A stretch of DNA of 64,000 nucleotides, from assembly GCA_015680905.1 (NCBI GenBank), contig CM027378.1, positions 89,185,501 through 89,249,500 of the forward strand, in the 5' to 3' direction. Both the position numbers and the translations under genes were made by a program. The DNA is from Coptis chinensis (lineage: Eukaryota > Streptophyta > Magnoliopsida > Ranunculales > Ranunculaceae). Under the pieces are notes generated by a model, which was given only the letters and a program-made list of their open reading frames with translations, had not been told where the DNA came from and searched no databases. Below are positions 11,586-22,558 of this stretch, piece after piece. Position 1 is the stretch's first letter; each line of letters starts with the position of its first letter.

Positions 11586-11963
11586 AAGGCCCAAAATATC
11601 GATATCGGTTAATATATCGGTGTACTCAAAAACTGAGATATATCGGATATATAAAAAATATCGGTTTTTTTAGTGACCAGTCCAAACTATTTAAAATATC
11701 GGAAATATTGGATATATCATAAATATAATATCGGAAATATATTGAAAATATCGGATTTATATTTAAAAATGGTCAAAAAGTCAATCGATATATATCGATT
11801 ATATCGAAAATATCGATTATATCGACGATATAAAGTTTCATATCGGAAATTCCGATATATCTCGGAAAAAAAGAGGTACAATATTCGGTGGATATATATC
11901 GGAAATATCGATATCGGTGTACAAATTTACCGAGATATATCGGCGAGATATTCTATTTTTTTT
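11586..11963. mobile_element. Second, inverted copy of the GATATATC-rich MITE
   Basis: From AAGGCCCAAAATATCG the sequence follows, base for base with scattered changes, the reverse complement of 10262-10697. Shared landmarks are the block TAGTGACCAGTCCAAAC, the GGTCAAAAAGTCAATCG block and the GGTGTACAAATTTACCGAG block near the far end. The far end is eroded (GAGATATTCT then T-rich), and I find no clear target duplication, so this copy is older or end-truncated. Confidence 0.85.
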
Positions 11964-13295
11964 GAAAAAAATAGCAAAAGTTGACTTTGAGGCATTTGAG
12001 CAAGCTTAAAGTCTTGAGTTCAAGAATATCAAGTAGAATTTTAGTCTTATTGCCAACTAAGCTACCTTATCTGTATGTCTATTTTTTACTAAGCTAATAT
12101 ACAATACATTACTATGGATTACTATGGAGGATGGGGCCCTGATTTTGAGCCAGTATTTGGAAGCCCCAACCGCTCACCTGTGTCAGTTGTCTTCAGGGCC
12201 ACCCCTACAACCCAGTGTACTCAGTTATTTTAAAACAATATGTGTATGATTTGTTTTGAATTGTGCTAGTACTTCAATCCAACTCGTGTGATTTCAACAC
12301 AAAAAACATATTTGTATTCGCCTAAGCTATTTTAAAGTCAATAGTTACATGGAAACAATGGCATCCTGTGTAGTCTAACGAGGTGTTTGTTTTTTTTTTG
12401 CTACTTAAAAGTTTTGTAAGTTAAATTTTGCTACTTACACTTTTGGTACTTATAAATAACAAAAATATACTATAAAAAGAGTCTACCATTTGTAAGTAAC
12501 TGAAAAACAAATATCCAAAAAAAAAAATAGTCCACTACTTAATTGGGGGAAATTGCAAATAAGTAGTAAATACTTGCAAAAACCAAAAAACAAACACCCC
12601 TAACTTTTCTAATGTTCTCCATTTGTTTGCAATAGCATTTTAATTCGCTCTCCTCATAATCTTTTATCAGTTTTCATTGGTTTTGGTTTTGAACTTTTGA
12701 TTCATTGTTGGTTTTTATTCTTTTTAATAAATAACATCAACCTGTGTTTTCAAAGATCTTTGGTGGATTTGATTTGGCTTTTTGAAACGATTTTATTGAT
12801 TAAACTAGATTGTAAACCAATTAGTTTTACCGATTTTAAAAAAATTCTCACCGAATTGACCGATTAATTGGTTGAGATGACTAATTTCTCGCTAAACCGA
12901 GAAAAAAAATTACTGAAAATGTTGGTTTCCCACTAAAAAAAATACGTAAAATTAACCAATTGGATTCTTAAATCATATTAATAATATTAGAACCTAATCA
13001 ATACACAAAGCTAAGAGTTTAATTATTTTTCCCTCTTTAACGAAAATTAAATATACAATTTATTATATTATCTATTTAATATATATTATCGCTTCTCTCT
13101 TCTTTATTCTTTTAAATATTTAACTTAATTTTTGTATTTAATATCTATGTAGCACTCCAAAATTGAGTTAGTTAGATGTGATGATGAGAATTTGATTTTT
13201 TTTGTTGTATCTCGGATAACTATTTAGAAATATTTGATATATGATTATACTATTATATATTTTGAAAGTGTCAAATATATACATATGATATAACT
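11964..13295. other. A+T-rich spacer
   Basis: Apart from the MITE at 12378-12601, I see no gene. Long A/T runs and short degenerate repeats (for example around ACCGATTAATTGG near 12850-12960) dominate. Confidence 0.5.
12378..12601. mobile_element. MITE-like inverted-repeat element, about 224 bp
   Basis: GGTGTTTGTTTTTTTTTTGC at the left is mirrored by AAAAAACAAACACC at the right. The next inner words also pair (TACTTA with TAAGTA). CTAAC occurs at both flanks, but a full target duplication is not clear. It has no coding content. It is most likely a hAT-type MITE, superfamily unproven. Confidence 0.65.
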
Positions 13296-13311
13296 AATTA
13301 AACCACTGATT

Positions 13312-15526
13312 TGCAGATGACCTACTTGCATTCATGAAAGGTGAAGTGGACACAGCTAGGTGTCTAAGCCAAAATCTCCAGAAGTTCAAGCAATGTGCAG
13401 GACTAGAGGTAAACATAAACAAGAGTCAAGTATACTTCTCCGGAATGGACCAAGCTCAATGTAATGCTATCCAAGATGCACTACAATTTCCTGTGGGAAC
13501 TCTGCCAGTGAAGTATCTGGGGCTGCCATTGATCACAACAAGACTGAGAGCTTCAGATTGCATGTCGTTGTATGAAAGAGTAGAGAAAAGAATACAGAGC
13601 TGGAAAGGAAAGTCACTCTCTTATGCAGGGAGGCTACAACTTGTGAAAGCAGTACTAAACAACGTGAGTATATACTGGACTGCCTCTTTTATACTTGCAA
13701 TGAAGACTATTGAAGACATCAATAGCTTATGCAAAAAGTTCTTGTGGAAAGGCCCGACACAAGACAAATAATCGCTAATTAGTTGGGAGGACATGTGTTA
13801 TCCTATGGATGAAGGAGGGCTGGGAATAAGAGACTTGAAAACAAAGAAACAAAGCAAAGAAATCTGAAGCAAGTATGGCGATAGCAAGTAATAAGGAAAC
13901 TATTTGGGTTAAGTGGGTGAAGAAGAACTTAATAAAGCAAAAGAGGTTATGGGAAATGAAAATACCAACCGATTGTTCCCGGAGTTGGAGGAACGCATCT
14001 TGAAGTTAAGAACCGGGTCGTCGAATCTGATTTTGTATAAGATCGAGATGGAAGGAACACAAACCTGTGGGCACGACCCTTGGCATCCAAAGCCAGAATA
14101 CTTAGAGACAAGTTCCCACAAGTATTACGATATGCTTCCATAGGTAACTTTAATACTAAAGTATCGAACTTAATAGAGAATGGAAATGGGCTGCTCCACA
14201 AAGACACGTAATACATATGAATGAGATAGTGACGATGATGGAAGAGGAGGTGGAGATTGAAGGGGGAGACGATAGTGTGGTATGGAAGGAGACATTCACA
14301 GGAGAGTTCACGCTAAAGGACACTTACGATAGCTTAAGGAATGTTAGGCAGACGCCAGCTTGGCAAGGCTTAATTTGGTTTCCAAACATAATTCCACGCC
14401 ACTCATTCATTGGATGGATGTTCTTCAATGAAGGACTGAAAACAAGGGATAAAATGCGACAGCGAGACATTATACACGATGACATTTGTGTGTTATGCTG
14501 GAGGGAGACAGAGACCCATCAACACCTATTCTTCGAGTGCTCTTTAAAAAATATATGGTGTTCATCGATGTCATTAGCGTGTTACAGCAAAAAGATATGA
14601 GGAGGACGTGGCAAGACGAAATTGAGTGGTCGTGTCAAAATAGCAAGGGGAAAAGCAAAGAAGAAAGACGACTAAAAACTGGTCACAAAATCGCGCGTTT
14701 ATCTACCGGATTTGGAGGAGAGGAACAATAGGATATTCGAGAAAAAACAAGATTCCTTAATGAAATGGTACGACTAATCATGCACGACGTCAAGACAAAG
14801 CTAAGCTCGATCACATACAAGATGAAGGAAGGGGCGGAAAGAGATGAGTTTATGCAGAGATGGAATGTCCACACCGAACCCATCTCATTAAAGCTTATAA
14901 GATGTAAGTGGGAGAAAGCCGGGATAGGAATAGTGAACTTAAACACCGATGGTACACTAACAGGCATGCAAGGAGGATGGGCGCTTACTTTTAAGAGATG
15001 ATCAAGGACAAGTAATGGCAAAGAAAGAAAGGGAAGTCTCATTTCCATTCAATTGCTTTCATTGAGTTAGAAGGACTACATCAAGGATTGAAGTTAGCAC
15101 ACAAGTACAACATAAAAGAAGATTAAAGGCAAAACCGATTCAACAAATGTGCTGTCGCTCATCAAGAAAAGAAAGCAACCATGGAGAGCAAAGAAGATGA
15201 TTGAAGACATAAAGAAGCAGATTGCTAGCCTAGAGTTATTTGATATTATTCACATTTTTAGAGAATGTAATAGGTTAGCAGATAAATTAGCAGAGAATGT
15301 ACCAAATGTTTTCTTTATTGAACTCACCCCAAGCTCATTTTCTGAAGATATAAAGAAAATAGTGTTTGAAGATGCTAATGGGGTTAAGTACTTAAGGTTG
15401 TAATAATTCATTTTTTTCCCTATGGGAAGGGGTAGGGGACCTCTTAATTAAAAAACCCCGCTTGCCTATCAAAAAAAAATAAAAAAATAAAAAAATAAAA
15501 ATAAAATAAAAATAAAAAAAAAATAA
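13312..15526 (+). mobile_element. 5'-truncated L1-type LINE with 16-bp target duplication
   Basis: AATTAAACCACTGATT occurs exactly at 13296-13311 and 15527-15542, just outside the body. The tail before the right copy is a 60-bp run of A with T interruptions. The body starts inside reverse transcriptase at the catalytic FADDLLAFMKG. It continues through the RT thumb (LEVNINKSQVYFSG, VKYLGLPL, IQSWKGKSLSYAGRLQLVKA), the zinc-binding region of plant L1 ORF2 (CVLCWRETETHQHLFFEC) and a C-terminal RNase H-like part (VNLNTDGTLTG, then ECNRLADKLAENV). The frame is broken by a stop after GPTQDK and by several frameshifts, so it is dead. The 5' truncation and long A-rich tail fit target-primed reverse transcription. 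Confidence 0.93.
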
Positions 15527-15542
15527 AATTAAACCACTGATT

Positions 15543-15935
15543 CCTCAACCGATTAGTTCGGAAAACCAATTTTAACTGTTTAGAGACTGCTAGATCAATT
15601 GTCAGTTCACTTATATTTATTTATAAGACAACTGAATTCTCACACTAAGTTTTCACGACTATTAAGCGGAGAAAATTTTTACACAGACACAAAACTCACC
15701 AGTGTACAAAACTACCAAACTCTCAACTTCTTGCTGCAAAGTACTCGCAGTTTTTGCTAGATAGTGCTGGAATTTTGCACAAATGAAAGATTTTTCGCAG
15801 TCCTAAATAATGTGGCCTTATGCCCCAGCTCGAGACAGAATATATCACGTCTTTGAGATGATCAGCATTGGCTCTGAGATCATCATCTCCAATCCAAACT
15901 TCACGTTGAATTCCTTTAGTAGCTAATAGATGAAC
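15543..15935. other. Spacer and probable 3' untranslated region of the cellulose synthase gene
   Basis: This lies directly downstream of the minus-strand stop codon at 15936. I see no ORF of note. Part of it is presumably the 3' UTR, but I cannot place the polyadenylation site with confidence. Confidence 0.4.
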
Positions 15936-18654
15936 TCAGCAATCAATAGAAATGCAGCTCTGAGCAATGGTTGTAGAGTCAACTTTTTTCAAGAAAGGAT
16001 CCACTTTAACCCATAGAAGTGAGAAGACAGAGGCCAATAAAACTGACCATAGCACAACAATTGTTGGAGTCCGGTTTTGTCTCCCCATGAGACCTTTGAG
16101 GAATGGATAAAGATGAAGAATCACCCAGAAGGCAAAGAAGACTTTGCCGAATAGTGGCCCCCAAGCTTCGTATCCACTATTCAGCGCATCGGAGAATCCA
16201 GCGACGACACCCACTATATTGACTACTATAAGTGTAGTTGGAGGGATTAGAAGTGTTGTCCATTTGATCATGTAAAGTTCACCGAATTCTGCATCTTCAG
16301 CAGCTTTTGCTGTCACTGTAAAGTTGGTATCTAAGCCAGCCAACATCTTTAGGAATCCCTGGAAGACCGCAAAGAAATGAGCTGAAACACCTCCAATCAC
16401 CCAAAACTGCTCATTACGCCACAAGTCTTCGATGCTGACTCCACTCCATCGTAGCTCAAGCACACTAGTTAAGATAATGGACGTGAAGAGGCCAAGAAAC
16501 CAGACAGATGCAAGGTTTGAGAGCTGAAGTTAAAGAAAATGTACAAATAATAAGTGAATGTGAATATCTCACCTGAAACTTCCTTAAAAGACCTTAACTA
16601 TACTGGTGAAGTCTCAAAAAAAGCTGAAGAGATGTTACCAAGCTTAAAGTAATGATTAAAGCAAGATAAAAACCATGCGTTAGGAAGTGGGTGAAAGTAT
16701 TTACCGTTGGTATGATGAATTTTCCAGTCAGAAGGCAAATAGCAGGAAGCGAGCAGTATGCCAGAAGAGGAAGGGAAGTGAAGGGGTAGACAATGGTGTT
16801 TATATACGCCAATCTTTGGAGCCATTTGAGACGCCCCCCACCGAATCCATACCAAAGGGGACAGTGTCTGCTGAGGAAAATCTCCACAGACCCAAGGGCC
16901 CATCGGAGAACCTGGTGTAATCGATCAGAAAGATTTAAAGGAGCTGATCCTTTGAATGCAGGTCTCGCAGGCATGCAATAAATCGATCTCCACCCACGGC
17001 AGTGCATCTTGAAGCCTGTTAAAATATCCTCTGTGACTGATCCATATATCCAACCAATCTAGCAAAGGCCGGGAAAGCATTCAGTTATGAAGGTCAATAT
17101 GTAATAAATGTTACAGTTGCACTATACAAAAAGAAAGTTGATCAGTATTCATACTAGAAATGCTTAATGATGAGAACGATGATGAACCGATGCAATAAAC
17201 ATGAGATACTTAAATCAGACTGGAAGGAGTAACCAGGAAAGGTCGAAAGGAGGGGAAAAAAATATGAAAGAGAAGAGCCAATAAATTTCATGTCAATTCG
17301 CATTATCAACAGTCTGGCATGAAATTTGCATGAATTGAAGATGTATTTTTTGAGAGCAATACAAAAAACAGCTAGGTGAGAGACCTCTTTTCCCCATGCA
17401 GTCTTCTCTTCGTAACCACAACTGATGACATGGATTGCCTCCTTGATCATCATTGATGGGTTAGCAGAGTCAGCAACACCACCATTTTCCATCATCGTAG
17501 ACTCGATGAATACAGTAGACATGCCAAATGTCTTCTCGAAGCTCATTTGTGAGATGAGAAGTGACCTCTCGTAGTCATCGTAGTCTGTGAAATAACCAAA
17601 CAGACTATTATCATATACGTGAGAACGCTAATTTTCTCATTTCTTTTTCTTTTTCTTTTTTTTTCTCCTCGGTTACATTTGGGACGAAAACTTACTCTCG
17701 ATTTCCCTGAGGTTAAAGATGGCGGCATTTAGATCTTCTCGTTTTGAATCTCTATAGACCTCTGAGACATCTTTAGAAGGCTTCTTGGACCTTTTGCAGC
17801 AGCAACACCAAGAGCAAGATGAAGAAGGTTTAGGAAGGCTAGGCAAAGATGCAGGGCCATAGCCATAAAGTGCTTGCCTATTGAACATACAACCAGTACC
17901 CACATAAACTGGTCCCTGAATTCCATCCAAACCCTTCATGTTAACCTGAAAGCAAACAGATTTCTCAAAAACCCGACTATAATTATTCTGGGCATTGCAT
18001 GAATAAAAGATGGTCATATTCGGAACATACGTCGAAGAAAACAATGTTTCGATTTGCGTATCTGTCGCTGCGGTCAATCCCATCGAATCTTTGAGGAAAC
18101 TGAACATAGCAAACATCTCTACCAACTTGTGGATCCATCATGAAGCACATGCCTTCACGAACTGCTTGACTGTTGTTAACATAGTGATCGCAATCAAGGT
18201 TGAGAATGTAGGGAGCATTAGTGAGAATGGCAGATACTCTGACCTGTAAGTATCCAATATTTATCGCATCATTACAAATAATTATGAGAAATGAAATTCA
18301 AAATTTCTAAAAGGGTTGTGTGTGAACTATATACCAGAGCGTTCATTGCACCAGCTTTCTTATGGTGCTGGTACCCAGGTCTCTTCTCTCTTGACACATA
18401 AACTAGTCGAGGAAGTTCATTCCCGTCCATGTCATGAGCACCACTGTGCCCAAGAAATACCTAGAGAGAATAACATTAGGAGGCAACATCATACAAAAAA
18501 CCACATCAAACTTTTTTTGGTTAGACCTGTATTATTCGTGAAGTCAGTCAAACACCCACATTATTTGCATGAAACACTGTACAAAACTTAAAATTTAGAG
18601 GAAAGTGGAAACAAGTCCATAGACTGAAAGTCAGAAACAAAACTAAATATTTAT

Positions 18655-18695
<41 letters not shown>

Positions 18696-21600
18696 AGCAT
18701 ATTTTTTAGAAAATGAAAAGAATCTCACATTACCTGAATCATGCCAGGATGATCACGAGTTTTATTTCCTGGCCAAGATGTCCCATCTTGCATTGTCCAA
18801 CCTTCATCTGGAGTCTTCTGAGCCTTGGCTACTAAAGCATTTACCCTGACCTTGTACTCTTCATAGTCTCTCTGCAACCAGATGGAAGGAAATCATTAAG
18901 CTTTTTAATTTCTTTATAATAAAAATGTTATGTAACTTTAGCCTGTCATCTAACAAAAGTAGAACGGAAGATATTAGACAAGTCTACTTCCAATATCTGC
19001 TACTAAGATTAGGATTGCTTACTTTCATTGCTCTGCGTTCCTTCACAAAAGAAGGTTGTACTTTATCCTTCAAGTAGTCAATCTTCTGTGAGAAATAGAA
19101 CTCTGGTGCTCGTGGTTCTATTGAATACTTTTTGCAGAATGGGACCCACTTCCTAGCAAACTCAGCAGTCTCAGCAAGAGATTCAAACGTAAGCATAGCA
19201 GCACCATCATCAGAGACATAACAAGATACTTTTTCGACAGGGTAGTCCACAGCAAGGATTGAGAGCACGGTATTGGCAGTGATTAAAGGAGGCTCCTTCA
19301 ATGGATCAACAGTACTAACAAAGAAATCAACAGCAGACAGCTCAGAAACTCCACCCTCTCTTTCAAACCTGTAAGAGGCATGATAAGAATATCGTTATTT
19401 CAACAACATATTCAAGCAATGAGTTAATGTAATATTCATCTTCGCGAATTGAGGGCATTTTATTTTCTGTGATATCCATAAACTTCATTGGATTCAATAA
19501 CATTTGCATATTTATGTTGCTAAAAACTATACAACATCCTTCACTGGCTTTGTTATTCTTCAGACATACCTTGACGATAGTATGTCAGTATATGTAACCC
19601 TATTTATAGGAGACCATTTAGGAAACTGATCCAACACCCAGGAGACAGCGAACCAAATCTCACAAATGATAGAAGTGAGCCATAGACCATATGCACTCTC
19701 GACTGGATTTGTTATTCTATAGTGGAAAAAAAGACCCAGGATTATCAATCTCGTAATAATCACAATCCTGTACGGAGTTATTTTGTTGGATGGAACTGGG
19801 ACTATTGTAGAAAGAGGTTGAACACCTTCTGAAGACCTGTAAACACACCATCTTTATCAGTAACATGTAGATGTTTTCTCTTAAAAATGAGAATTTTCAA
19901 ATGTAACTATCAGAAATCCCAAGAAATTAAAAGATAATATAGATAACATGCCACTCTCTTTGTTAAGATATAATGCACAAACGAATATGTATAGCAGAAA
20001 ATCAGATAAGTTCTTCGACCAGCGATGGTATGGTTTAACACAAATGCGAACTAAGAATAATAAACTTCTTTAGCTTTAAACAGATTAGCAGGTTAATACA
20101 TGTCTACATTGATAATAATAAAAAAACCACTATAGCTTTAAACAGATTAGCAGTTTTGTACATGTCAACATTGATAAAAAGATCCGACAGACATTGACAA
20201 TATCTGAGAGAAGTCAAGCCCAGTTTTTTACTATAAGAAAACCTTTTTTAATGATTATTTAACCTAAGTTCCAAAGGATATGAAGAAAACTCATCTTTAA
20301 GAAAAGAGGAAATCTAAGAAAAAACATTAAAAAAACAACAAACACATTAGGACGAGATTCTTCTCCCTTGCACGGATAGTAATAGAGGAGAAAGTTAAGT
20401 TTGAATGATTATATAGGAAATGGTACTCAGCAAATACAAATATTGAAGAAGTTATCATCTGCAAGTAAAACAGGAATGTTTCTATTCAGTCTTGATAAAT
20501 TCCTACTTCGGGAGATTTCTTCGTTTGTCCACAGTTCAGCTTGGTGCTTTTGCATAAGGACCAATGCAATTTCTTCTGATACAGCATATATACTTACTGT
20601 TTTTCTTCTATCTGCTGCTGAGATGGAATTTCAGGTTCTTGGCCACCTTTATTTGCAGGCTTCTTTTTCTTTTTATCTGATTTCTCCTTCCAACTTTCCA
20701 CCCTGTTCTTCCATATTGGATTCCCAGATTCCGCATATGACTCTTCAGAACAAAATCAATAGCCAACTTAATGCCTTTCGAATTTTTAAATCTAAAAAAT
20801 AGATACCCATCACTGATAGAGATAGACAACAAAACTCACCACTATCAGCTGCTGAGAAATTACTTAAATGTCTCGAATGAATTCCAACATCCTGTGGACA
20901 TAGATAAAACAATGAAGAAATCAGTTTCCCTAACAAAGTGAAAGTCTGTGCTGAAACATCAAATCAATTCGAACCTCACACTGAAAACACATAAGAGTAC
21001 AACACATTGTTCTGCCCTAGTACTCAACACAAGCATTTTGTAAGGCACCAAAAGAGCTTACTTGACTATCATGTAGATGAGATGCCATTGTTGTGCGGTT
21101 TCCTGCTTCCATGTCAACATCCTCCATTGATGGATTCTCTGAAGAACCAGTATCAATATATTTATCAAGAAATTTAAATACCAATCCACAAATTCGTGCA
21201 TGATACAAAAGAACTTGAAATGACACATGGTAAGATGGGCATTCCGAAAGGCAAGGAACTACATCAAAGATGTGTTAGGAGTATTGTCCTGGTCAGATCC
21301 AACTCAACGATCGAGTTCTGATAACTTAAGACCAATATATATTTGACTTGTCCCTCAACAGTCTAGTAATATGGCAAACAAACATACATATTCAGTATTT
21401 ATACTATTTTCATGAAACAAACATAGTGTACAATTGGAGAATATATGCAAACAATTTATCTGCATGAGTTTCAAATAACTAAATCGCTATAAAAACAGGA
21501 AAGAGAAAAATAATGAACTAACCCAAGCTATCAGCAGGAAAAGGAGCACCACATCTCAAACACCCAGTTTTCCCTTCTTTCACCTCATAATCAAGACAAG

Positions 21601-21712
21601 TTTTACAAAGGGGAAAGTTACATTCATGGCAAGCAACAAAAACTTCACCATTCGAAGCAAACCCAAGTGTTTCTCCACAAGAGTTGCACAAAGGAACTCC
21701 AGATGACATCAT
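15936..21712 (-). CDS. CESA8: Cellulose synthase catalytic subunit, CESA8/IRX1 type (secondary wall)
   Basis: This is a processive glycosyltransferase (GT2) of the plasma-membrane rosette that makes beta-1,4-glucan from UDP-glucose. Exons on the minus strand are 21712-21523, 21138-21062, 20891-20840, 20742-20598, 19836-19570, 19368-19023, 18871-18734, 18460-18335, 18243-18031, 17945-17696, 17584-17385, 17058-16705 and 16523-15936. They sum to 2946 bp, 981 aa, against about 985 in Arabidopsis CESA8. The N-terminal zinc finger ([30 protein letters not shown]) and the MMSS start match CESA8 rather than CESA4 or CESA7, so I prefer 21712 over the upstream ATG at 21733. Two N-terminal membrane segments lie in exon 5 (about 185-240). 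Catalytic signatures are VSDDGAAM (about 297), LDCDHYVNN (about 463), SITEDIL (677-679) and QVLRW (about 717). The last exon holds most of the C-terminal membrane segments and ends in DC. No defect is seen. Confidence 0.95.
18659..18693. repeat. Poly-T run in a cellulose synthase intron
   Basis: About 35 consecutive T lie on the plus strand (A on the coding strand) between exons 7 and 8. It could be the A-tail of a decayed retroposed insertion or simple slippage. I see no target duplication. Confidence 0.7.
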
Positions 21713-22558
21713 TTTGAATAAAATCCAGCTCAACTAGAGTTCCTCATTTTGTACCTTTTAATACTAGCAAGTTTGGGTTTGGGTTGTTGGTGTTTATTAG
21801 AAAGTGTTGTTGGCATGTTTGGTGAAGAAGGAAGAGAAGTTGAGGTGTTGGTTTCAGTTGTTTTTTGCAGAAAGGGAAAATATGAAGCAACGTCTCTTTT
21901 TCTTTTAAATTTTTTTCTTGGCGGGTTTTCTAAGGAACGTTTTTAGGTGGGGTCTAATATCTGGACATTTTAGCTAACTTTCTTAGTTCGCAATTGTGGG
22001 CCTGAAATTGGGCTTGGGCTTTTTGTTTGAATTCTACATAACCGTACCGTATGTATGTCCACCACAAAAGAGGAGAGAATTACAGTTGCATTCATTGGAT
22101 ATCGTTAATAATAAATTAAACAATTTGCTCCCCTTTCAGTGTTCTTGTGCTTGCTAGTATACAGTATACACAACTCTCAAGTCCATTGTACAACTCTTTG
22201 TAATTATTCATCCGAGTTCTGTTCTAAAATAACACCCCACAAGTAATGAATACACAAAATTCATTTGATAAAGCATACGTTTCTGACTAGTGACTACCTT
22301 GTATGATCAATCATCCGTATAGGTTTCTCTTTCAGACTTCCTTTAGACTCATCTGCATTCTCAGAGGCACCTTCGGCGTCCTAAGGTGTGGAAAGCTCAG
22401 GAAGCTTGCACTGAAGTCCCGGAGATATAGAGCTTTTGGCTACATCGGTAGGATGAAGAGAAACCATGGTATGCTGGATTACCCTGGATATGAATGAAGC
22501 AACAGCAACAACCATCCACCATTGACCATTGTCTTAATCTCATTACACCTTTATACTA
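21713..22558. promoter_or_regulatory. Upstream region of the cellulose synthase gene, also the 3' flank of the PPR gene
   Basis: About 850 bp lie between the cellulose synthase start and the PPR stop codon, both genes on the minus strand. It should hold the promoter of the first and the 3' UTR of the second. I see no long ORF or transposon end. I could not point to a convincing secondary-wall MYB or NAC site by eye. Confidence 0.45.

Noticed and set aside
10041-11984. Long Ile/Tyr/Arg-rich open frames on both strands
   Set aside because: They follow the repeated GATATATC words of two MITE copies and have no domain, so they are composition artefacts.
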